Assembly: GCA_900095095.1 (NCBI GenBank)
Contig: FMBT01000377.1
Location: forward strand, 122,713 to 186,712
Reading direction: 5' to 3'
Length of the DNA: 64,000 bases
Source: Fragilariopsis cylindrus CCMP1102
Taxonomy: Eukaryota > Bacillariophyta > Bacillariophyceae > Bacillariales > Bacillariaceae
Shown here: piece after piece, positions 9,041-19,598 of the stretch
How the letters are laid out: every line of letters begins with the position of its first letter
Position numbering within the stretch: the stretch's first letter is position 1
The notes under the pieces: model-generated
Told to the model about the DNA's origin: nothing
The model's input: the letters and a program-made list of their open reading frames with translations, nothing else
Databases searched by the model: none
Program-made: the position numbers and the translations under genes

Positions 9041-11195
9041 AGAAAGATAGATCACTGCTAGTAATAAAGAGTATAATGATTAAACCTTCAATAGTTATTG
9101 TTATTGTCCCCCTCTTCTTGTTCTCTTACTGTTAAAAATGTATAGCATCAATCAGTGTAATGTTGTATGATGACAGATGTAGCATGATAGGAGAAACTAC
9201 CCAGACAAATAGCTATAGCATGTGCCTATCCCCAGTCTATGTTAAAAATCAGTCCCAAACCATGGTGGTATGTTTGTTTGATTTTATATTGCTTCCCCAA
9301 CTCATCTCAGGCATCAAGCGTTTGAATTGGTCAAATTAAGCATGTATGGCAACCTATGTATGGATCCTCCATTGTGTTTTTGAGCATCCCAGATAAAATG
9401 GGAGGATCTTGTTCTTTTGTAATCATCAGTTCTGTTCTATTTTTCAAACAATCTGCATTATTTGATGGGATGAACCTTCTTTAAAATGATATACCATCAT
9501 ATATGTATTCAGTGCAAGATCTAAACTACTTTGTTATGGCAATATGCTATTTGATAGGCATTTGTGACAAATAAATAGCAGGTCAATTATCTCATTTTTT
9601 GGCTTCACTTGGATTCAAAGTTGTATATTTGTTTGTAAGCTGTATACTGTCAGTCAATTTCCAACAGAACTATTACACCACTACCCATATTTGCAGCCTT
9701 CATTTTGAATGAGCACACTACAGCATTCTGTGCGTTGTAGTGGGGTTTCCAATGCATAAAGGAGTCATTTTTTTCTAGATCAACATCAAGTTTATAATCA
9801 TGCAAGCATTGACTGAGACCCATACCAAGTCACTCAAACTGATATAATGTTACCTTCTTTCAAAAACGACAACTGACGATCAATCAATTGAGCTTGAACT
9901 TTTGTACTTGTACTTGGAATAAATCAATAATGATATCAAAATAATGTTTGAGGCAAAAGAGTAGGAAAGAAGCAGGCAAATAGGGTTGCATTTGCCTAGC
10001 CAGTGGCATCATAGAGAAGGCTGGCAGAATAGAAGCTACACTCCACACAAAGAAGGCACCTCAGCGGATAAGACATCACTGATAATGAGTTAGTGACTAC
10101 TATGTGATGTTAATAATACAATACATAGTGTACAGTATTTATTCAAATTTGTTGCATTTCGATTTCTTTTCTTATTATTATTGCCTAATCAATGAGGTAC
10201 CTGGTACTTGCATGCATGTACACAGGTCATAAATAATGACCCCCTGTGATTGCATGTCAGTCGCCTGAATGCAGGTGAATATCCTTATCCACATCATAAT
10301 AAAATACATGTATTTGGTATTTATTTTTAACTGTATTCTATCGTGGAGGAATAGGTTTTCTGGTGACTGTTTTGCTTTTCTCCCCTTAGTTAATCATTTA
10401 TTTTCTTTAAGCCCCATTTTAACCAGTTGCACATATTATAGTCAGCGTAAAGTGATGTTTTTTTTTAAATTCCATCATGGATTTTATGATTTAGTTAGTT
10501 GAGGTCCTGGCTCCTGTATTGGGACTCTTGTTAGTTATAACGGTTCCTACAAATTGATTTCTTACAAAATTTAGATCTCGATGGAGAACTTTAGTGTAAG
10601 TTAGTGCTAAACAAATGAACCTGGTCTCGTGTTTATATAACTTGAAAATTGACTGAATGCTTCTTCTCCAGTACACACACACACACACACACTGATTTCA
10701 AAAATAACTATTGATTTCACTAACAAAAGATTGGAAGGCGCAATTCACTGTGTAAATATTTGATTTTAATGCGCAGAAAATATTATAGATTTAGCCCAGT
10801 GTTGAGTGTATGCGTGAATGACCCTGTCTTTTTTTTTCTTCTTCTTCTTTTTCTTCTCTCGTAACTGCTGTTCTCGTTATCAATTATGGCTTGTTGACAC
10901 ACCAGCAGATCTTTTAATCTTGTTGTCAAGCTTGTACGACTAATTAATTTCGAAAGGAAATCTAAAATTCCCACAACATATTCAAACTCGAAGTAATAGC
11001 ATAACATACCATACCATACCATACCATACCATATCATATCATCACCATAACATACCAGTTAGAGTAGGCGAAAATAGGTTCATTAGAACCACAACAACCA
11101 GTTTAGTTCAGCGTCGCTCTATTATAATTGAGAGGAATATTCAATAATATATATAGCGCCAAAAAAAAAAGCAATAATCATATTTTGATAATAAT
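9041..11195. other. About 2.1 kb with no gene recognised
   Basis: All frames are broken by frequent stops. The only longer ORFs (10269-10502, 10783-11037) have no coding character. From 9041 to about 10500 the sequence is AT-rich and lacks the triplet runs typical of host spacers here, so it may be remains of the older element that received the piggyBac insertion. Simple repeats: a CA run at 10675-10692 and an ATACC pentamer array at 11005-11056 just before the next gene. Confidence 0.55.
11005..11056 (+). repeat. ATACC pentanucleotide array upstream of the next gene
   Basis: About six ATACC units, then degenerate ATATC and AACATACC units. It lies 140-190 bp before the ATG at 11196, in the promoter or 5'UTR. 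Confidence 0.7.
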
Positions 11196-13894
11196 ATGAC
11201 GGAAGAAGGAGACAGCAATAACGTCGCAATAGTTGATAACGACGAGGAAATCGCTACAGGAGGAGAAGCAGCAGCAGCAGAAGCAGAATCCCCAGTCACA
11301 AAGAAGAAGAAAAAGAAAAAAGAAAAGAAGAGCAGCAAGAAAGATAAAGACAAAGATAATAACGATGCTACTAAAGGAAACGGTGGTAACGGCAACGACG
11401 ACGATGATAACGACGAAAAGATGGTGACTGAGAGTCCGAAAATTTCTAAGAAGAGTAAAAAGAGTAATGGTAGTAGCGATAATGGCGATGAAGAGATCGA
11501 CGAGATCTCTCCCAGTTCATCGTCGGGTGAAAAATCTAAAAAGAAGAAAAAGAAGAAGAAAGATGCAGCTGCAGCAGCATCTGATGAAACGGAAGAATTA
11601 ATTGAGGCATTAGCGGATACCGATTTACTTTCATCACCAGTAAAAGCAATAGCAGCAAAATCAAAATCAAAATCAAAAAGAAAGCCAAGTAGTAAGAAGA
11701 ATATAATGGCGGCGGCTACATCTCCACCTGCAAGTCCTCTACGAAGTAGTGGTAATAATAGCAGTAGTAGTCAAATGAAATTATATACAGCAAGTCATTC
11801 TGATTATGATAAATATAGTATCGAATACTTCCAGGCAACATTAGAAGAAATTCATTCAAAATGTGAACGTAAACTTAAATTAAAAACGAAAGATAAAGCT
11901 GCATTTGCTGTGATGTGTACAAATTATTATGATATATGGACAGAGAAACAAGAAAATGATCGTTGGTTGACAGAATTATTAGAAGGAAAAAATAGTAGGA
12001 TAAATAAAGAAACTGCAAATCGATCAATAGAACAACTTGTTGAGGCACAAACAAAGCATTCAACAAAATTGGAATCAACTTTATCAAAACGTAAACAGTG
12101 GTGTATTAAATCAGCATTAAAAGTATTTATGGGTTTAAAGGAAGATTCATTAATGGGTGTAGAAGAAAAATTGGTGAAAGGCGCGATCATTGCACAAATG
12201 ACACCTGCAAAGTTAGCATCATTTGCATCAAAAAGTATGGTAAATAAAAAAGTATTAAAACGTTTATTCGGTGATGCAAACTTAATGAAAGAAATGTTAC
12301 TTCATGGTGGTGCTATGAAATATGAATACGGTGAGGCGATACGAATATATGATGATTGTATGGAGGTTGAGCAGCAGGATAATGGAAAAGGAAAAGGAAA
12401 GAAAGTATCATCGAAGAAGAGTAAGAAGACAAGTAAAGATGAAGCTGAAGTTGATGTTGGCGATGATGATGATAATAATGACAAATGGATGAACGTTAAT
12501 CGAAAAATTGCATTAGCGTGTGCATTAGAATTGGCATCACCGGTATATGAATTTGATACTACAACACTTGTTGATCCTGTTGAACGATACAAGCATTTCG
12601 TTGAAGCGCATAAGTCAGGTGAACTCGATCCAACATTTCCATTTTTTACTGTATGGGAAATGCGACAAATTGTTAATTGTGATGCACCCAATGAACAAAT
12701 GACTTGGTGTCGAAAAATGGTGAGTATCAAATAAAATAACATATTTTTTGTTCGTTTTTAAGCTATAAACAATTGAAACTCCATAGGCCATAGGAGTCAC
12801 TCTCTCTCTAACACACACATACACGCACGCACACCACATCCACTTTAAAAAAAAAACTACAATTACAGGTCATGTCATACGTACCGCATTTGACATGCCT
12901 TACAGACGTTGCATTACGATACGTGTACATGTTAGAATCCGATGTTAGAATCCGAAAACCTGAATGGACAGAGAGCCCACGAACATATCCGATGATATTA
13001 TCAGGTGGAGGGAATGATAGTGTCAATTCATGGTTTGGACGGTTTATTTTGAAGTCATTTGGATTACCGTCGTGGGGAACAAAATTCAGACGCAAGGAGG
13101 GTTATACCCGATGGACGCCTGATGGATGGGTCGCATTGAATGGTTCCAATTGGGATGATTATTCCTGGAAAGGAAAGACCGGGAAAGATTTCAAAACAGA
13201 AGCCGAAGCACGGAATAAGGCCCCATCGGAAGAATATTTCAAGAGATTGGTAACTCTCCAATGTTTGGCTGACATAATCGACGAAGGAGATCCAAGTTCA
13301 ATTCCAGAAAATGAAATAGATGTCCTCCACGCTGATCGGATGTGGCGATCAATGTCTATTGTCTCAATGTCATTACTATTCCAAACAGATCCGGGAGTTA
13401 AACAAAAATTTGATCGGAAGGGAGAGAGTCTCGTTGTAACCAACTGTGAAAAATATCTGGAGAAATTTCAAGACGACAAACCCGACGCTGATATTACTTA
13501 TGACGATGACCTTGGTATCGTTATTATACCCGCCAGTAGACATAATGGCTTTACTGATGGGAATATCGTCGTCGTTGAAAGTTTTACAGGAGGGAAACAA
13601 TTAAACTTCGTAGCCGGTGGTATTGTTGAATATGAAATTCCAGATGATGTCCCGAGTAAGATATATACTCTAACTTGTGAGATTTGTACTGTTTCATCAA
13701 AGCAAGTACCAATATCGGTTAAATCTAGTGACACAGACGAGTATCCTGTCGAAATGATAATTCCACACACAAAAGGAGAATGGCAAACAACGGACGGAGT
13801 CGAGATTGAGATTGAAAGTGGTACTACTATACGCTTTTCACGTCCAAATGGTAGCTTAGGTGTTGCTATCAAAAAGTTTGTTTTGAGCAGCTAA
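11196..13894 (+). CDS. Transglutaminase-like protein with Lys-rich N-terminus and C-terminal beta-sandwich domain
   Basis: Two exons, join(11196..12719,12869..13894). The 149-nt intron has GTGAGT and ATTACAG borders and is phase 0; the product is 849 residues. Residues 1-185 are charged low complexity with poly-Lys blocks, which hints at a nuclear or nucleic-acid-associated protein. Residues 200-400 are helical. The region from about 425 to 680 resembles the long transglutaminase-like domain of bacterial and algal proteins (WEMRQIVN..., FGLPSWGTK..., RWTPDGWVALNG). However, the usual Gly-Gly-x-Cys segment reads GGGNDSVNSWFGRF without Cys, and the Gly-His segment reads KEGYTRW without His. The last ~100 residues look like a carbohydrate-binding-type beta-sandwich. 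The fold is inferred from remembered family patterns; catalytic activity is doubtful. Confidence 0.75.
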
Positions 13895-14170
13895 TATATT
13901 AATTTGGTTTTTTGTTAAATGATTTCAATTAGTATTATATATTATGAAATTCGTTATTGCACGTTTTGTGATCATGCCGTTCGATTTACACGGTTATACA
14001 AGTGTTATTAGTACTAAGAGTTTTGACTCTTCGAAATAGAAGCAAGCAAATGAAAATACACCAGAAAAATCGATCCGTATTTATACATGCTTTGTTTATA
14101 TGGATGGATAATAAATTCACATTCATCATCCTCTGCCAAAAGACATTTCATCATCATCGTTTGTAATAGT
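13895..14170. other. Convergent spacer
   Basis: AT-rich 3' flanks of two convergent genes. No feature beyond possible polyadenylation sequence. Confidence 0.5.
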
Positions 14171-15751
14171 TTACTTTTCATCATCCTCTCTCTTTTTTCG
14201 TTTTCGCTTTTTTGGATTAGTAGTTGCCATCAAATCGTCGTTGTCATTCACACTATGCATATTATTATCGCTACTGCTTCCCCCGTCATTACTATCGTCT
14301 TTTTTACTGTTGTCGTCGTTAGACTCCAACTTCAACGATGTCAATATCGATGAGGACAACATAAGTTTCATTACAACATCAGGTTCTCTCCGCAACAAAA
14401 AATACACACAATCTAAATGAATATCTTTATCAATAGCTGCTGTTATCAGCGCCTCAGTAATGTTGATCGGTGTGTCCGAATAACGAATAAGAATGTCTTC
14501 TACGACCTTCATCACATCTTCGGTTTAACGTATTTGACGTACTTTTCGGAAGGGAGTGGGACCGAACCCACATCTAGGATTCTTTTTCCATTCATCAATG
14601 TGTATATCATTATGGACCAGATTAGTCCTGTAATAACTATTCTGGAATAATAAACTAATACCTTTCTTTTTAGGATAATAACGAATTCCATATTCGAATA
14701 CCATCCGAAAATCTTGAATGGTGGAAGTAGCAAAGTGAAGTGGCAGACTTCCATTTTGTTCATATCGTCCGTCTGTTTTGATTAAAGAGGTTGGATCCCA
14801 TTCAACTAAAAATCGAAATTTTTTCTCTGAGATGCCACGGCATTCACACAACCTCAACACTAAACTATACTTCTGAATGTCTTCTTTATTGAAATAACCC
14901 ATTTGTCTCAATTGTATCATCACATTTAGATATGTGTCCTCTACATCTTGACGAACGAGGATCTGTAGAATATTATCCCTACTTAAATGAATATCTTCAA
15001 GTAATAATCCTCCTCTTTCTTTTTCCTCAAATAAGCTGAACTCTAATGCTAGTCGAGCTACGAGGGGAATAAAAGAAAGAGCCTTCGCTTTGATTGCTAA
15101 ATATTGAATGGGATACATATTGTAGGGTCCTCCTCTTCTTGACAGGACTTCTGGGAAAAACCGTAAAGCAGTTTCAATTTCAGCTTCTGTATCACGGTTG
15201 CTATCTAAACCACGATAATAACGATGATAACGATCATAATCGTCATCATCGTCATCAATATCATCATCATAATAACGATCATCATCATCATCATCATCAA
15301 TATCATCACCATTAGGAGCCTCATCTTTGCTGTCACAAAGCATAGCATGAATATCATCTTTAGTTCTAGTAAGGAATGATCCAACCGATTCATCAATTTT
15401 ATTTCTTGTACGTGGATCATTATTCTGTTTAAGGATTGAAATTAATTTGACGCGTTGTCTTCTACATTCCGCAGCAGTGGCAGCAATTTGTTCTTGTTCT
15501 GCTGCTTCTGCTTCTGCTTGTTGTTGTCGATCATATATCGAGATGTGAAGCATATTAGTGCTATCATCTTTAGTTACAGTAAGGAATTCTTCAACCAATT
15601 CATCAATTTTATTTCTTGTACGCAAATGAAATTCATCATGCTTTTCAAGGACTATAATTAATTCGACGCGTTGTCTTCTAACTTCAGCAGCAGCAGCAAT
15701 TTGTTCTGCTGCTTCTGCTTGTTGTTGTCGATCGTCTATCATCTCGTCCAT
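14171..15751 (-). pseudogene. Diatom repeat-family gene interrupted by one in-frame stop
   Basis: A leftward frame starts at 15751 and runs 408 codons to a TAA at 14525-14527. It continues in the same frame to a second stop at 14171 (TEDVMKVVEDILIRYSD...). Only the TAA breaks it, and no plausible intron removes it. Two consecutive ~65-residue modules open the protein, each with DRQQQAEA, RRQRV, TRNKIDE and TKDD words. An Asp-rich stretch follows (residues 150-175). The rest holds ankyrin-like or HEAT-like helical units (FFPEVLSRRGG, IPLVARLALEF, SLPLHFATS). Similar proteins are numerous in Fragilariopsis-type genomes, from memory, and have no known function. The tail is basic (PKKRKRKKRE), a likely nuclear localisation signal. 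It could also be a translated, truncated allele. Confidence 0.6.
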
Positions 15752-16422
15752 GATTCTTCCTTTTCTTTTCGTAGTAAAATCAATTGTAATACAGCGTAAG
15801 TACTTCGTAGTAAGTAACGTTCGTTAGCTTGCTTCGACGCCGAAAAGTGCTTTACTGTGGACGGAGTTTACGTTGTTCCGAATTTCAAATAGGCTGCTGG
15901 AAATGGGCTCGCGCTCGTATTGTTCCTGATTGATCTCCTACGTAAAATTCTACAGTATTTCTGAAACGTAGTAAAAAATAGATTCCTTCTAAAACACGTG
16001 AAGCCATGGCGAGAACTATTTCCGGTTGAGTGAAGCAGAAAATACGAGCGCGAGCCATTAATTTGCTTGAATTGATCCTCAGTAAGAAGTAGCATTGAAA
16101 AGACGAAAACATCGAGTCGAGGGAGTCGAAAATAATAAAGAGCTGAAAGAGTAAAAGTTAGGTCCTACTGTACTTTTTGAATTTTAAATTACAAGAGCGA
16201 AAGATTTACTTTTAATTAAATGACAATGAAAATTGCTTTCCAAAAAACAACCAACCCAAAACTACTACAACGACGACAAAAACAAGAACAAAAAAAAACA
16301 AGGACGCGTAACAACTAAAGCACAACAAAAAACACCAAAATAGATCGAGCAACCAACAGTCTACTAATACTAATGCTAATATCATTTACGGTAGTAATAG
16401 TAGTAGTAATAGTAATAGTAGT
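15752..16422. other. Divergent promoter region with an inverted repeat
   Basis: Separates the leftward gene at 15751 from the rightward glycosyltransferase at 16423. It holds the inverted repeat at 15902-16059. Two overlapping 75-codon minus frames here (15868-16112) are products of that repeat and are not called as genes. Confidence 0.5.
15902..16059. repeat. Inverted repeat with 19-20 bp arms and ~119-bp loop
   Basis: The left arm AATGGGCTCGCGCTCGTATT (15902-15921) pairs with the right arm AATACGAGCGCGAGCCATT (16041-16059), with one extra G in the left arm. It could be a MITE remnant, a foldback element or a regulatory cruciform. No flanking duplication was recognised. Confidence 0.75.
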
Positions 16423-18408
16423 ATGAAGACATATGTTGGTGTGAAGATTACATTTGTTTTTGTCGTTATATTTTGTGTCGCTAGTACAGTTCGATTTTCT
16501 ATGAGAATTGGAAATCCATATGCTGCAGAATTTGGTGAAACGATAGCGGAGGGGGGTGGTGCTGTACGGCACTACACCATCAATATCAACAGCAATAGTA
16601 GTAAAAATAATAGTAATAATAGTAATGGCACTACTACTACTACTACTACTTCCCTACAACAGATAAAAGAAAATATCAAAAAGGAGAAACAGAAGGAAAG
16701 TAATACTAGCAACGACGACGACGACGTTAAGATAAAAAGTGAACAGAAGGAAAAGGATGACGATGACGATGACGATGACGATGATAGCGTCGTCGAGGTT
16801 ACCCAAAAAGACGACGACGAAGAACAAGAACAAGAAGGAGAAGAAAGTAACGAACAAACAAATGCAACATTCTTATTTGATACAAACACTAGTAGTGATA
16901 ATAATTCATTTAGTGCATGTATAATGTGGATGGATGATAATCATCGTCTTGAGGAATGGTTAGCATATCATTATTATGTAATGAAATTGCGTTATGTTGT
17001 TATTGCTGTGGATCAAAAAAGTATCACGTCACCACAACATATCGTGGATCGTTGGAATGATTATGAAAAGAAATATAGTAATCTTAATATGACAATCATT
17101 ACATGGAAGGATTCGGAATATATATCAGACTACAGAGTACGAATGAAGGAAATTGATGAGGCAGAATCCATGTCAATTCTTGAACATGGTAATGAAAAAA
17201 CTCGATATCATCGTTATCGACAACATGAATTCTATAGAATGTGTTCAACGCATTTACTTAAACAGAATAAAACTTGGGTTTGTACGTATTTTCTTTTCTT
17301 TCGTTTTGTTTTATCTTGATCTGTTGTGTTTTTTTCTACTTCTTCTCTATTTGATGAAAATTCAAAACTGATTGTCTCTCACACGTTGCTTTTATTTCAT
17401 TTTAATTCAATTCAATTCAATTCATTTCATTTCTACACACCACCATTAATCTAAATAGCATATCACGATACAGATGAATTTGTTACGTTTGCACATTCAA
17501 AGAAACCAAATAGCACCGACATCACCGAAGATGGAATTAAAAAAATGAAACAACCATATTACTTTTTAGATCTATTAAATGATATCAAGAAACGACTACC
17601 ACCTGGTACAAGTACACATTTAAATGATACAGGCCTATCATGTTTGAGTATACAAAGAAGACGATATTGTTCTAATGAATTAAATGAAGAAGAAACAAAA
17701 CAATTATTGTTGTCATCATCATCGTCGTCGTCATTGGATTCTAATTCTAATAATGTTGGGATTATTTCGCAAAATCTTGATACGATGCGATACAAATATT
17801 TGACCCCAGGTTATGATGGACAACAAAAAGCATTTATTGATTTATCACAACATAATCCAAGGGCGTATATACATAATCAATACAAAGGGAAACATCAAAA
17901 ACGCAAATGGGAAACACATCGACCTATGCTTGATTTGTGTAAGAGGGAAGAAATGTTTCGTGCTGATAATATTGAAAAAATTATAAGAGAGGAAAGACTT
18001 ATTGTGAATCATTATTTAGGAAGTTGGGCAGCATACAGTTTTAGAGATGATGCACGACGAGGTGGACTTCGATCATACGAGGCATGGTTAGAACGATCGA
18101 ATTATACAAATGGTGAATATTCAACTGTTATCCGACCATGGTTACAGGGATTTATTACATTAGTTGGTGGATCAGATATTGCTTCGTATTTATTACAAGA
18201 TGCTGGTAAATTTCCAAAAACATTCAATGGAACAGAACGTATTAATGATTACGAATACAAGTATAAACTAAATTCTAGACCAGGACAAGATCAAACAAGA
18301 AGTAGAACTAGTGGATTAGAAACAAAGGAAGAATTAGAAAAAGAAAGGAAGGCGAAAATGAAGAGGAAATATAACAAATCAAAAAAGGCGAAAAAGAAAG
18401 CATCTTAA
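16423..18408 (+). CDS. GT92-like (DUF23) glycosyltransferase, type II membrane protein
   Basis: Two exons, join(16423..17281,17459..18408). The 177-nt intron (GTACGT...AATAG) splits a Ser codon, and the product is 602 residues. Residues 7-23 are a signal anchor, then about 135 residues of Asn/Thr/Asp low complexity. The catalytic domain opens with FSACIMWMDDNHRLEEWLAYHYY (about residues 160-185), typical of the GT92 family. Splicing creates SYHDTDEF (287-294), the D-x-D metal and nucleotide-sugar site. This joining of the acidic motif across the intron supports the splice model. Later segments (FRADNIEKIIREERLIVNHYLGSWAAYSFRDD, 490-530) also fit the family. Predicted to add a hexose in the Golgi; donor and acceptor are unknown. 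The tail is strongly basic. Confidence 0.82.
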
Positions 18409-18423
18409 TGTGGATGGCGATAC

Positions 18424-18535
18424 GATTCAATTTAATTCAATTTGATTCGATTCAATTCAATTCAATTCAATTCAATTCAATTCAATTCAATTCAATTCAA
18501 TTCAATTCAATTCGATTCGATTCGATTCGATTCGA
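18424..18535 (+). repeat. ATTCA/ATTCG pentanucleotide array
   Basis: About 22 units of period 5, mostly AATTC then GATTC, starting 16 bp after the glycosyltransferase stop. The same AATTC word recurs four to five times inside that gene's intron near 17402-17424. Confidence 0.9.
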
Positions 18536-19598
18536 TGCAGTTCCAAAGATATTGAGATCTGCTATGGACCTGAGTCAACCTGACGAACTGATGCCTTAAA
18601 GTGCGCCGGTGGTAATATGAGCGCAGCAGAACAGCAAACAGCAGGTAGGTATGATAAGGGTTTTTGCTAAAATTTTAGAGAGTAATGAGTATAAGAATGC
18701 TGCGACTCCAATCACCATGCATAAATCAACTCTTTTGGTTCAAAAAAGGAAATCCCCAAAGTATCACCAAATTTGAAAATTTTCTCGAAAGACGACGATG
18801 TTGGATTAGTAATTGTGGATGGTGCGCATATATCATGACAGTCTTACGTCGGGGTACTGCACTTTGGGAGGATGTAGTTGGTCCGCACAAAACGCCTTGA
18901 GGATACAACCAACCTCAGAGAAGAAAGTATGTTACGTTACTTCTGGTGCTGGTTCTGGCACGTGACGCACTCATGGATAATCCCAACTGTGATGCATATA
19001 ATGGATCTACTGGAATGATTGGGCTGGCGGTCGAAAATACAGATAAATTTGACAAAGTACCACTGCCCGATCCGAAATGCTAGAGATTTACGTGACCTTA
19101 ATATCATACCAACTAATAATAGTACCAATGGAGATGCTGTGGAAGATTTCATTAACTTCGTGCTAAAGTTCCGATGAGGCCGATATCAAAATGGAGGAGG
19201 CTGGTTGGAAGACAGATTGGAAATAACTAACTACGACTAGACTAAAGTCGTAGTAATGTTGGGGAGGAATTTATCTAGCCTTAAATTGTTGTGTGCCCTC
19301 TTGGCTACTGTACGATCTGATTCTTCTCACATGCACATCCACCAGGCCAATAAAATGCGAGTATTTTAATTGTATTTCGGCCCTCCTACAGCTTAACGTA
19401 AAAATCTAGAACGCATATTAATGCAATAAGATATATATTCTGCAACCACCACTATTTTACCTAAACTGTCTATCATATTCAGAATCCTTGCTGGATTTTT
19501 TTAGAATTAATGATTTTAAAACTTTATTTGAACTGATAGTTTATGTTCAATGTGTTATACCATCAAATATAATATATGATATCCTACTCTATAGTTTA
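18536..19598. other. About 1 kb spacer with possible decayed coding sequence, unidentified
   Basis: No intact gene. Between about 18680 and 19200, plus-strand frames read codon-like stretches broken by stops and shifts, for example YIMTVLRRGTALWEDVVG near 18826 and ARDALMDNPNCDAYNGSTG near 18959. The base composition is richer in GC than the flanks. This looks like a relic of a coding element but matches no family I recognise. From 19250 on it is plain AT-rich spacer. Confidence 0.4.

Noticed and set aside
15868-16112. Two 75-codon ORFs in the divergent promoter
   Set aside because: Overlapping frames across the inverted repeat, without coding character.
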